From Belnapia sp. (GTDB lineage Bacteria; Pseudomonadota; Alphaproteobacteria; Acetobacterales; Acetobacteraceae): a stretch of 16,732 nt of DNA. The stretch covers positions 1-16,732 of the forward strand of contig JAQGIA010000629.1 of the NCBI GenBank assembly GCA_028291445.1. The letters are read 5' to 3'. The position numbers and the translations under genes were made by a program. Positions within the stretch are counted from its first letter, which is position 1; every line of letters starts with the position of its first letter. Below the pieces are notes generated by a model, which was not told where the DNA came from, ran no database searches, and saw only the letters and a list, made by a program, of their open reading frames with translations. Positions 7,078-14,100 of the stretch are shown here, piece by piece.

Positions 7078-8063
7078 TGCGGGCGGTCTGGTACGAAAGC
7101 TGCGGACCGGCGGCCGAGGTGCTGCAATTCGGCGAGCGCCCGTTGCCGGAACCGGCGGCTGGCGAGGTCCGGGTGCGGCTGCATGCCTCGGGCGTGAATC
7201 CGGCCGATATCTACCGGCGCGCCGGCACCAGCTATGCCAATGAATGGCCCCTGATCATCCCGCACAGCGACGGCGCGGGCGTGGTCGACGCGGTCGGCGC
7301 CGAGGTGGATGCGGCGCTGCTCGGCCGCCGCGTCTGGCTGTACAATGCCCAGCGTGGCCGGCCCTTCGGCACGGCCGCCGAGTACACCTGCGTGCCGGTC
7401 GCCTGCATCGCCGACCTGCCGCCGGGCATCGCCGACGAGGTGGGCGCCTGCCTCGGCATCCCGGCGATGACGGCGCATCGCTGCCTCTTCGCCGATGGGC
7501 CGCTGCAGGGGCTGCGCGTGCTGGTCTCCGGCGGCGGCGGCGCGGTGGGGAATTACGCGGTGCAGCTGGCACGCTGGGGCGGTGCCGCCTGGGTGGGCGC
7601 CACGGCCAGCGGCGGCTGGAAATCCGCCGATGCAGCGGAAGCCGGGGCGGAGATGGTGTTCGATTATCGCGCACCGGATTGTGCCCGGCGCATCCTGGCG
7701 GCGACCGGTGGGGTGGACCGGATCGTCGAGGTCGATGTCGCCGGCAATGCCGCCCTGTGGTCCGAGGTGGTGGCGTTGAACGGCAGCGTCATCGGCTATG
7801 CCAGCCGGAGCGGTCCCTCCCCCGCCATTCCGGTCTCCGGCACGCTGATGCGGAAGAACGTCAACCTGCGTGGGGTGGTGCTGAACAGCGCTCCGGCCCA
7901 GGCGCGGCGGCAGGCCATGGACGACATCACCCGCTGGCTGCGCCAGGCACCGAGGCTGCACCGCATCGCCGCACGCTTTCCGCTGGCCGAGACCGTCGCC
8001 GCGCACGAGGCGGTAGAATCCGGCACCAAGCGCGGCACGGTTGTTGTGGTGCCGGGACCATGA
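7077..8063 (+). CDS. Zinc-independent MDR oxidoreductase, NADPH:quinone reductase-like
   Basis: The protein has 328 residues. Its ATG shares one base with the RidA stop (TGATG). The N-terminal GroES-like domain carries the family hallmark SGVNPADIYRRAG (38-50) and IIPHSDGAGVVDAVG (60-74). The Rossmann part has VLVSGGGGAVGNYAVQLA (148-165), the nucleotide-binding glycine motif of the medium-chain dehydrogenase/reductase family, and a late LRGVVLNSAP. The cysteines that bind catalytic and structural zinc in alcohol dehydrogenases are absent. This points to the quinone oxidoreductase group, which reduces quinones, enones or related carbonyl compounds with NADPH. As third gene of the amidohydrolase operon it probably reduces an unsaturated pathway intermediate; the substrate cannot be read from the sequence. 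Its stop codon lies in the stem of the downstream hairpin. Confidence 0.9.
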   Translation: MRAVWYESCGPAAEVLQFGERPLPEPAAGEVRVRLHASGVNPADIYRRAGTSYANEWPLIIPHSDGAGVVDAVGAEVDAALLGRRVWLYNAQRGRPFGTAAEYTCVPVACIADLPPGIADEVGACLGIPAMTAHRCLFADGPLQGLRVLVSGGGGAVGNYAVQLARWGGAAWVGATASGGWKSADAAEAGAEMVFDYRAPDCARRILAATGGVDRIVEVDVAGNAALWSEVVALNGSVIGYASRSGPSPAIPVSGTLMRKNVNLRGVVLNSAPAQARRQAMDDITRWLRQAPRLHRIAARFPLAETVAAHEAVESGTKRGTVVVVPGP

Positions 8064-8086
8064 CCGGCGGCGATCATGGTCCCGGC
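8051..8086. terminator. Perfect 13-bp inverted repeat between convergent operons
   Basis: The arms GCCGGGACCATGA (8051-8063) and TCATGGTCCCGGC (8074-8086) are exact complements around a 10-base loop, CCGGCGGCGA. The repeat sits between the convergent MDR and SDR genes. The MDR stop codon TGA (8061-8063) forms the top of the left arm, so the last codons of the gene are part of the hairpin. The stem is symmetric and could act on both transcripts. Neither side has a long U-tract, so termination may be incomplete or the hairpin may mainly protect 3' ends. Confidence 0.65.
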
Positions 8087-8112
8087 CGTTGTTCCATCGC
8101 GCGATCCGGGCG

Positions 8113-8880
8113 CTAGCCGCTGAGCGTCAGCCCGCCATCCACCGTCACGGTCTGCCCCGTCACCATCGCCGCGCCGGCGAGCAGGAACAGCATCACCTCC
8201 GCCAGGTCATCCGGCGTGCAGCGGCGCTTCAGCAGGGCCTTGTCGATGCTGCTGCTGCGCTGTTCGTTGGTCCATTCGATCATCCAGGAACTGTCGACCG
8301 CGCCGGGCGCCACCGCATTCACCCGGACTTCGGGCGAGAGGGCGCGGGCCAGGTTCTTGGTCAGGCTGATGACGCCGGCCTTGGTGGCGCCATAGGCCAG
8401 GGAGGAGCCGGGCGAATTCAGCCCGGCGATCGAGGCGGTATTCACCACCGCCCCGCCCGCGGCCTTCAAGGCACCTGCCGCCGCCTTGGTGCAGCGGAAC
8501 ACGCCGACCAAGTTGACCTGCAGCAGCGTATCCCAGAGCTCCTCGGTGATGCGGTGCAGGTCCTGGCTGGGGATGGCGGTGCGGCTGCCGGGGGTCCCGG
8601 CATTATTGGCCAGGAAGTCCAGCCGGCCGAGGTCGGTCACCGCCTGCTCCACCATCCGCACGCAATCCTCGGCATCGCCGACATTGCCGGGCGCGCCGAT
8701 GACATCGAAGCCCGCTTCGCGCAGCTTCGCCACCTGTTCCGGCCCGCGCGGATCGTCGGCCAGATGGTTGATCGCCACCTTGGCGCCGTTGCGCGTCAGC
8801 TGCGTCACCAGCGCCAGGCCGATGCCGGAGGCACCGCCCGTCACCAGCGCCGTCTTGCCCGATAATTCGTAGCGGATCAT
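8113..8880 (-). CDS. Short-chain dehydrogenase/reductase (SDR, classical type)
   Basis: The protein has 255 residues, typical for the family. The Rossmann motif TGGASGIG (14-21), NNAG (92-95), and catalytic residues N123, S150, Y163 and K167 (YGATK) are all in place, followed by VNAVAPGAV (188-196) and the C-terminal GQTVTVDGG (242-250). No acidic residue is obvious at the end of the second strand (VAINHLADDP), so NAD versus NADP use is uncertain. The enzyme should oxidise or reduce a secondary alcohol/ketone. Its ATG overlaps the stop of the upstream HAD-like gene by four bases (ATGA), so the two are coupled. The position after a hydroxyacyl-type dehydrogenase suggests consecutive steps, but the substrate is unknown. 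Confidence 0.93.
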   Translation of the reverse strand: MIRYELSGKTALVTGGASGIGLALVTQLTRNGAKVAINHLADDPRGPEQVAKLREAGFDVIGAPGNVGDAEDCVRMVEQAVTDLGRLDFLANNAGTPGSRTAIPSQDLHRITEELWDTLLQVNLVGVFRCTKAAAGALKAAGGAVVNTASIAGLNSPGSSLAYGATKAGVISLTKNLARALSPEVRVNAVAPGAVDSSWMIEWTNEQRSSSIDKALLKRRCTPDDLAEVMLFLLAGAAMVTGQTVTVDGGLTLSG

Positions 8881-9836
8881 GTGCCTCGCTCCAGCCCTGC
8901 CATGGTGCCGATCTCCCGCATCGCCTGCTTCAGCGCGATGAGGCGCCTATCGCGCGCCTCGAACAGCGTCGCCGGATCCTGCGGCCAGTCGTAGTAGCCG
9001 GCGCCGGCCAGGACGCCGGTGCGGCCCTCCGCCACCAGCGTATCGAGCGTATCGCTGCGGCCACGCACCGGGGGTGGCGCATAGCTCTTGTTGGACAGGA
9101 TCGCCTGGGACAGCGCCAGCCCGGTGAAATCCGCCTTGGCAAACACGCCGAGGATCGGCAGCCGCAGCGCCAGCCCATGGATGATGGCGGCATCGATCTC
9201 CGGCGCCGTCGCCACCCCCTCGTCCAGCAGATGCTGCACCTCGAGGCCGATGGCTGCCTGGATGCGGTTGGCGACATAGCCGGGGACGAATTTCTTCAGC
9301 CCCAAGGGCTGCTTGCCCATGTCGCGCAGGGTCTGCATCACGCCTTCGAAGACCGCCGGCTCGCACTGCGGTCCCGGGATGACATCGACCAAATCCACCA
9401 GATAGGGCGGCGTGTACCAATGGGCGATCAGCGCCCGGGCCTGCCGCGCCGCGGGGATCAGCGGAAAGACGTCGAGGTGGCTGGTATTGCTGGCGATGAT
9501 CGCATCGGCCGGGGCCAGCGCATCAAGCTGCGCGAACAGGGCCCGCTTGGCCTCCGGCGTCTCGATGATCGCCTCGACGATCAGCTCGGCGCCATCCACC
9601 GCCTCGGCCAGCGAGGGATGGCGGGTGACGGATTGGGCGAGATGGCCGGAGGTCCAGTCGGCCGGAGCCTCGCCGCCCTCGACCAGGGTGGCGAGGGCCT
9701 TCTCCATCAGCCCCTGGGCCCGGGCCAGGGTGGCCTCGTTGCTGTCGGTAAGGCGCACCTGATGGCCGCCGAGGGCGAAGACCAGCGCCAGGGCATGGCC
9801 CATGGTGCCGGCGCCGATGACCGCTACGCGTGACAT
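8877..9836 (-). CDS. 3-hydroxyacyl-CoA dehydrogenase family NAD-dependent enzyme
   Basis: The protein has 319 residues and one two-domain unit. The N-terminal NAD-binding domain has VAVIGAGTMGHA (4-15) with an acidic residue at D31, EAIIE (88-92), ASNTS (115-119), and the region of the catalytic histidine reading AHWYTPPYLVDLVDVI (138-153, H139). The second domain begins around GYVANRIQAA (186-195). Canonical fatty-acid enzymes read HFFNP here, so HWYTPPY marks a divergent branch, nearer to the lambda-crystallin/gulonate- or carnitine-dehydrogenase-like groups. The substrate may therefore not be a simple acyl-CoA. The ribosome binding site is GGAG eight bases before the ATG. The gene overlaps the SDR gene by four bases and follows the CMD-like gene after 67 bases, so one operon of three is likely. 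Confidence 0.92.
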   Translation of the reverse strand: MSRVAVIGAGTMGHALALVFALGGHQVRLTDSNEATLARAQGLMEKALATLVEGGEAPADWTSGHLAQSVTRHPSLAEAVDGAELIVEAIIETPEAKRALFAQLDALAPADAIIASNTSHLDVFPLIPAARQARALIAHWYTPPYLVDLVDVIPGPQCEPAVFEGVMQTLRDMGKQPLGLKKFVPGYVANRIQAAIGLEVQHLLDEGVATAPEIDAAIIHGLALRLPILGVFAKADFTGLALSQAILSNKSYAPPPVRGRSDTLDTLVAEGRTGVLAGAGYYDWPQDPATLFEARDRRLIALKQAMREIGTMAGLERGT

Positions 9837-9903
9837 GCTGGATTCTCCTGCGCGGTTCGGGGCTCGGGCGCCCTGAGTTCGGTTGCGGTGACGATAGCCG
9901 CCT

Positions 9904-10431
9904 TCACGAGAGTGGATCCGCGCCGTCGATCCCCAGCGCCTCCAGCACGCGGGAGACGCAGTTGTAGCCGGCGATCGTCACCACCAGCTCGACCAGCTCC
10001 CGCTCCGGCAGCACGGCGCGCGTCGCGGCGAAGACCTCCTCCGGCACATGGACATGCCGGGTCATCGCATCGCAGAGCGCCAGGGCGGCGCGTTCCGTCG
10101 CATCGAAGGCATCCGAGGCGGACCAGTCCGGCAGGGCATCCAGCTGCGCCTGGGTCGCGCCTTCCTGGAGGGCGATGGGGGCATGCGCGGCCCATTCGTA
10201 AGCGGCGCCGTTGATGGCGGCGACCTGGCACATCGCCATCTCGCGCAGCTTGCCGGAGAGCGCGGTCTTCCAGCGGACGGCATCGTACATCTGGATCCAG
10301 CCCATCGCCACCGGCGGGCTATGCAGCAGCATCCGATGCAGGTGGCCGAGCTTCTTGCGGCTGGCGACGATATGTGCCGCCGCCGCCACATGCTCCGGCG
10401 CTGCCGGGTCGGCATAGGGGATTCTGGCCAT
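9904..10431 (-). CDS. Carboxymuconolactone-decarboxylase / AhpD-like family protein
   Basis: The protein has 175 residues from the ATG at 10431, which follows GGGAGAG by about eight bases. The frame stays open far upstream across a divergent gene, but that part is a shadow. The core LREMAMCQVAAINGAAYEWAAHAPIALQEG is split here as LREMAMC (62-68) and AAYEWAAHA (76-84): the YEW-x2-H arrangement is the CMD-family core helix pair. The three cysteines (68, 120, 158) are scattered and there is no CxxC, so AhpD-type peroxidase/disulfide chemistry is unlikely. CMD-like proteins of this type occur in many catabolic operons, often without known reaction. It is the first gene of the unit that continues with the HAD-like and SDR genes. 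Confidence 0.9.
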   Translation of the reverse strand: MARIPYADPAAPEHVAAAAHIVASRKKLGHLHRMLLHSPPVAMGWIQMYDAVRWKTALSGKLREMAMCQVAAINGAAYEWAAHAPIALQEGATQAQLDALPDWSASDAFDATERAALALCDAMTRHVHVPEEVFAATRAVLPERELVELVVTIAGYNCVSRVLEALGIDGADPLS

Positions 10432-10449
10432 GGACGATCTCTCCCGCGC

Positions 10450-10477
10450 TTGTCGTTTGCGCTCTGACGGCGATACT
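10450..10477 (+). promoter_or_regulatory. Candidate promoter in the 69-bp divergent region
   Basis: Between the CMD-like gene (minus) and the EthD-like gene (plus) lies TTGTCG (10450-10455), 16 bases, then GATACT (10472-10477), four of six consensus matches in each element. Transcription would begin about 15 bases before the GGAGG of the plus-strand gene. The region is short, so any regulator bound here would probably affect both directions. Confidence 0.35.
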
Positions 10478-10500
10478 GCCGCGAGGACGGAGGAAACAAA

Positions 10501-10959
10501 ATGGCCGATCTGCTGATCCAGCCGGGGCGCGGTCCCGGAATACGCTACCAGGATATCGAGAATCCTGGCGACATCTGGCACTGGCTGGAGAACCCGCCGG
10601 CGGATGCCGCGGATGGCATCCCCTATGCCTTCATCGCCTCGCTCGGCGATGTCAGCCGGCCGGCGCCCTTCCTCTACACGGTCGAGCTCGACATCGCCGA
10701 GGCCGATCTGCCGGCGATCTTCGACTGGTACGAGAAGGAGCACCTGCCGATGCTGACCTCCTGCCCCGGCTGCATCGGCGGCACCCGCTACCGCCGGCTG
10801 GACGCGGGCGCACCGAACCTGCTGGCGGCCTATCGCTTCGAACGGCCGGAGGTGAACGAGACCCCCGAATGGATCGCGGCCCGCAGCACCCCCTGGACCG
10901 AGCGGGTGCGGCCGCTGTTCCGCACCTCCCGCCGCTATATCCGCCGCCTCGTGGCGTAA
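10501..10959 (+). CDS. EthD/dimeric alpha-beta-barrel-like protein
   Basis: The protein has 152 residues. The ATG at 10501 has GGAGG seven bases upstream. The middle part has the ferredoxin-like pattern of dimeric alpha-beta-barrel proteins: a strand LYTVELDIAEADLPAIF (58-74), the helix signature DWYEKEHLPML (75-85), then PGCIGGTRYRRL (89-100) and a strand LLAAYRFERPEV. The WY..EHLP pattern is typical of EthD-like and related small enzymes. The tail has PEWIAARSTPW (122-132) and ends basic. No signal peptide is present. Such proteins are small catabolic accessories (ring-modifying or isomerase-like in some systems) and the exact reaction cannot be told. It precedes the Bug protein gene by 85 bases and is divergent from the CMD-like gene. 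Confidence 0.85.
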   Translation: MADLLIQPGRGPGIRYQDIENPGDIWHWLENPPADAADGIPYAFIASLGDVSRPAPFLYTVELDIAEADLPAIFDWYEKEHLPMLTSCPGCIGGTRYRRLDAGAPNLLAAYRFERPEVNETPEWIAARSTPWTERVRPLFRTSRRYIRRLVA

Positions 10960-10962
10960 CCG

Positions 10963-10992
10963 TTGCGGAGGCAGCCGGCGTATCGCTAGCCT
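10963..10992 (+). promoter_or_regulatory. Candidate promoter before the Bug/TctC gene
   Basis: The 85-base gap after the EthD-like gene contains TTGCGG (10963-10968), 18 bases, and TAGCCT (10987-10992). Overlapping this is an inverted repeat GGAGGC/GCCTCC (10967-10972 and 10989-10994) that could be a weak hairpin or operator. The -10-like TAGCCT resembles TAGGCT before the amidohydrolase operon. The binding-protein gene may therefore be transcribed separately as well as by readthrough. Confidence 0.3.
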
Positions 10993-11044
10993 CCACCCAG
11001 GCACCTGCCGAAACAGGCGGGGCCCAGGGAGAGGGATAATCACC

Positions 11045-11983
11045 ATGCGGATAGTGCCGCTGCTGGCCGCCTGCGCGGTCGGGGTCTGCCTCCACTCGGG
11101 CGTGGCCCAGGCGCAGATCCAGCTCATCATCCCCTGGCCGGCCGGCGGCGGAACCGACATCATCGGCCGGCTGATCCAGCCGGTGCTGGCCGAGGAACTG
11201 GGCGGGCAGCTGCTGATCCGCAACGTCGGCGGGGCGACCGGGACGATCGGCACCGCCGAGGTGGTTCGCGCCAAGCCGGATGGCGCGACCCTGCTGCTGA
11301 CCTCGATGGCGGCGATCGTCATCCAGCCGAGTTTCCGGGCCAATGCGCCCTACCGGGCCGACCAACTGGCGCCGGTCTGCCTGATCGCCGAGGCGCCCGC
11401 GACGCTGATGACCCCGAAGAACTCCGGCATCCGGAGCATCGAGGACATCGCGGCCCGGGCCCGGGCCGCACCCGGCCAGGTGCCCTATGCCTCGGGCGGC
11501 GTCGGCGGCCTTGGGCATCTGGCGATGACGGCGATGACCCGGGCGCTAGGGATCGAGATGAACCATATTCCCTACCGTGGCTCCGGCGACAGCATCCTCG
11601 CGATGCAGCAGGGCACGGTGCAGATGCTGACGGCGGAGGCCAATCTCGTGCAGCAATACGGCATGCACGCGATCGCCGTGTTTGCCGAACGGCGCAGCCC
11701 GGACACGCCCGATGCGCCGACCTTGCGCGAACAGGGCCATGACTTGGTGTTTCCGCTATGGACCGGCATCTTCGCCCCGGCGCATACGCCGGAGGCTACC
11801 CTGGCCCGGCTGGACACGGCCTGCGGGCGCACGCTGGGCACGCCATCGGTCGTGGAAGGGATGACGCGGGCCGCCCACCCGATCCGCTATCTGGGACGGC
11901 AGGAATTCACCCGCTACGTGCAGGCGGAGACGGCGAAGTATGCCGAGCTGATCCGCGCTTCCGGCCTCGGACAAGTGGATTAG
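11045..11983 (+). CDS. Bug/TctC-family periplasmic solute-binding protein
   Basis: The protein has 312 residues. The ATG at 11045 follows GGGAGAGGGA. A signal peptide covers residues 1-23 with a plausible cut after AQA (21-23); an LAAC at 7-10 matches a lipobox but the hydrophobic stretch before it is too short to favour a lipoprotein. The mature N-terminus IQLIIPWPAGGGTDIIGRLI (25-44) is the classic Bug motif that lines the ligand site, followed by NVGGATGTIGT (60-70) and AKPDGATLL. YASGGVGGLGHLA and HIPYRGSG are also conserved. Family members bind small carboxylates, amino acids or amides, usually for a tripartite tricarboxylate transporter, but no TctA/TctB genes are present. The ligand may be the substrate of the surrounding catabolic genes; that is inference. 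Confidence 0.95.
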   Translation: MRIVPLLAACAVGVCLHSGVAQAQIQLIIPWPAGGGTDIIGRLIQPVLAEELGGQLLIRNVGGATGTIGTAEVVRAKPDGATLLLTSMAAIVIQPSFRANAPYRADQLAPVCLIAEAPATLMTPKNSGIRSIEDIAARARAAPGQVPYASGGVGGLGHLAMTAMTRALGIEMNHIPYRGSGDSILAMQQGTVQMLTAEANLVQQYGMHAIAVFAERRSPDTPDAPTLREQGHDLVFPLWTGIFAPAHTPEATLARLDTACGRTLGTPSVVEGMTRAAHPIRYLGRQEFTRYVQAETAKYAELIRASGLGQVD

Positions 11984-11995
11984 GCGGCAGGTGGA

Positions 11996-12472
11996 TCAGG
12001 TCGGGCGCTTCCGCAGCAGATAGCGATGGCGGCCCTCCAGCACCTGCACGCCATGCTGGTTATGCACGGTGCTGCGCAGGCCGAGGATGCCCGTGCTGCG
12101 CTGCGGCGTCAGCTCATCCACCGCAAGCAACGGGTAGAGCGTGTCGCTGCAGAGCACCGGATGCAGGAAGCGGCTGGATTGTTCGAGGAATCCCTTCATC
12201 GACTCCTCGACCAGATGCGGGAAGATGCCGGCGCCGGCACAGGTCTGGATCGCCACCTGATAGCCATGCGCCAGCATCTCCGCATGGCCATGGGCGCGGC
12301 AGAATTCCCGGTCGTAATGGATCGGATGATTGTCGCCGGATGCGGCCTGGAAGGCAGCGAAAAGGCCGCTGGTCATCGTGCGGCTGGGCAGCGGGAAGCG
12401 CTCGCCGAGCTGGAAATCCTCGAACCAGCGTTGCTCCGGCACCATGCGATGGGCGCTTGGGTCGAAGCTCAT
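11996..12472 (-). CDS. MaoC-like (hot-dog fold) dehydratase/hydratase
   Basis: The protein has 158 residues, a normal length for a single hot-dog domain. The hydratase-2 motif is visible: FQAASGDNHPIHYD (41-54) with D47 and H52 as likely catalytic pair, followed by MLAHGYQVAIQ (66-76). The family adds water to, or removes it from, enoyl- or mesaconyl-type CoA thioesters and related acids. The ATG overlaps the hyuB stop by four bases (ATGA) and lacks its own strong ribosome binding site, so it depends on hyuB translation. It is the last gene of the TRAP-hyuA-hyuB unit and its stop lies 12 bases from the stop of the convergent Bug gene. The acyl substrate is unknown. Confidence 0.92.
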   Translation of the reverse strand: MSFDPSAHRMVPEQRWFEDFQLGERFPLPSRTMTSGLFAAFQAASGDNHPIHYDREFCRAHGHAEMLAHGYQVAIQTCAGAGIFPHLVEESMKGFLEQSSRFLHPVLCSDTLYPLLAVDELTPQRSTGILGLRSTVHNQHGVQVLEGRHRYLLRKRPT

Positions 12473-14100
12473 GCGACATAGCCCAACCGCCGGTCGCGCG
12501 CGGCTGCCGCCGGATCGCGCTGGGCCGGATCGCCAAAGCCGCCGCCGCCCGAGGTTTCCAGCCGTATCCGGTCGCCCTGGCGAAGCGGGACATTGTCCGA
12601 CTTCGGCGGCATCGGCGTCTCGACGCCGTCGCGCAGCAGCACCAGCCTTCCCACCGCGGCCGGGCCGCCGCCGGCCAGGCCATAGGGCGCATGGACGAAG
12701 CGATCCATGTTGGCGGTGAAGAAGCAGCTGGGGCTGTCGATGCGCCATTCGCGCGCCAGGCCGAGGCCGCCGCGCCGCTTCCCGGCGCCGCCCGAATTCG
12801 CCAGCAATTCGTAGCGCGTGATGGTGAGCGGCGCCTGCGCCTCGATCATCTCGATCGGGATATTGCTGTTGTTGTGCATGCCGGAGGAGAGCGCGTTCAC
12901 CCCATCCTTCCTCGGATGCGCGCCGGTGCCGCCGATCTCGATCTCGACCAGCACCTCGCGCTTCGCATCGGCCGCCACGGTCTGGAAGGTGCAGACATAG
13001 GAGTTGCCGTAGTAGGCGGCAGGAATGCGATCCGGCACCGCCTGGTGCAGCGCGCCGAACATCGCATTGAGCAAGCGATGCGTCACCGCGATGCGATGGA
13101 CCACCGGCGCCGGGTGGCGGGCATTCACCACCAGCCCTTCCGGGGCGATGGTCGAAATGGGGCGGTAGCAGCCGGCGTTCGCGGCGAAGGGCTCGTCGCA
13201 AGCGCACATGACGGCGAACATCACGGCGGCGTTGCTGCTGGCCAGGGTCGCGTTGGTCGGTCCCTGCACCTGGGGCGAGCAACCCGACATGTCGACGCTG
13301 ATCGTCTCGCCGGTGATGGTGACGGCGACATGCAGCTTGATCGGCTTGTCGAGATCGATCCCATCATCGTCGAGCCAATCGGTGAACTCATAAGTGCCAT
13401 CCGGCATCCGGCCGATGGCCGCGCGCATCGCCGCCTCGCTCATGTCGAGGATGCGGGCGCCGGCTTCGATCATGCCATCGGCGCCATAGCGCGTCGCCAG
13501 CCGGCGCAACGCCGCGGCACCCACTTCGAGCGAGGCGATCTGGCTCTGCAGGTCGCCCAGCAGCAAATCCGGCTTGCGGATATTCTGCCGGATCATCGCC
13601 CAGACGCCCTCGTTGCGGACCCCCTTCTCGATCAGTTTCACAGGTGGGATACGGAGACCCTCCTGGAAGATCTCGATCGCCTTCGCCGCATAGCTGCCGG
13701 CGACAAGGCCGCCGACATCGATGTGGTGGCAGAGCGTGCCGACGAAGGCGATGCGCCGGCCTTCGTGAAAGACCGGCTTGAAGGCGGTGATGTCCGGCAG
13801 ATGCTGGCCACCGCAATAGGGGTCGTTGGAGATGACGACGTCGTCCGGTCCCCAATCCGCGACATCCACCCATTTGTCCAGCAGCTCGCGCAGGAAATGC
13901 GACATGCTGTTGAGGTGGCTGGGAATACGGGCGGATTGCGCGAGGTTGTTGCCCTCGGCATCGAAAACCGCGGTGGAATAGTCGAGCAGCTCGCGGACGA
14001 TGGTGCTGCGGCTGGTGCGCCAGACGGTGACGTCCATCTCGGCGGCGGCGGCGGTCAACGCATTGCGGATGACCTCGATCTCGATGGGCCCCAATGTCAT
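12469..14100 (-). CDS. hyuB: Hydantoinase/oxoprolinase B-type subunit (HyuB family)
   Basis: The protein has 543 residues, within the usual range. The ATG at 14100 sits in the ATGA overlap with the hyuA stop and has GAGGA seven bases upstream. Family features are clear: an N-terminal segment IEIEVIRNALTAAAAEMDVT, VVISNDPYCGGQHLPDI (88-104), CHHIDVGGLVAGS (124-136), the central TNATLASSNAA, and a glycine-rich C-terminus SGGGGFGDP. HyuB partners HyuA in ATP-dependent enzymes that open hydantoins or 5-oxoproline, and in acetone/acetophenone carboxylases. The exact substrate cannot be read from sequence. Absence of a third small carboxylase subunit nearby slightly favours the hydantoinase/oxoprolinase role. 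Confidence 0.95.
   Translation of the reverse strand: MTLGPIEIEVIRNALTAAAAEMDVTVWRTSRSTIVRELLDYSTAVFDAEGNNLAQSARIPSHLNSMSHFLRELLDKWVDVADWGPDDVVISNDPYCGGQHLPDITAFKPVFHEGRRIAFVGTLCHHIDVGGLVAGSYAAKAIEIFQEGLRIPPVKLIEKGVRNEGVWAMIRQNIRKPDLLLGDLQSQIASLEVGAAALRRLATRYGADGMIEAGARILDMSEAAMRAAIGRMPDGTYEFTDWLDDDGIDLDKPIKLHVAVTITGETISVDMSGCSPQVQGPTNATLASSNAAVMFAVMCACDEPFAANAGCYRPISTIAPEGLVVNARHPAPVVHRIAVTHRLLNAMFGALHQAVPDRIPAAYYGNSYVCTFQTVAADAKREVLVEIEIGGTGAHPRKDGVNALSSGMHNNSNIPIEMIEAQAPLTITRYELLANSGGAGKRRGGLGLAREWRIDSPSCFFTANMDRFVHAPYGLAGGGPAAVGRLVLLRDGVETPMPPKSDNVPLRQGDRIRLETSGGGGFGDPAQRDPAAAARDRRLGYVA

Noticed and set aside
11045..11075. Lipoprotein signal (LAAC) in the Bug protein
   Set aside because: The hydrophobic stretch before the cysteine is only about seven residues, and a normal signal peptidase I site AQA follows at 21-23.
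10432..11343. Upstream extension of the CMD-like frame on the minus strand
   Set aside because: The frame stays open by chance over the EthD-like gene. The CMD-like protein begins at the ATG at 10431 with a ribosome binding site, and the extension shows no family similarity.
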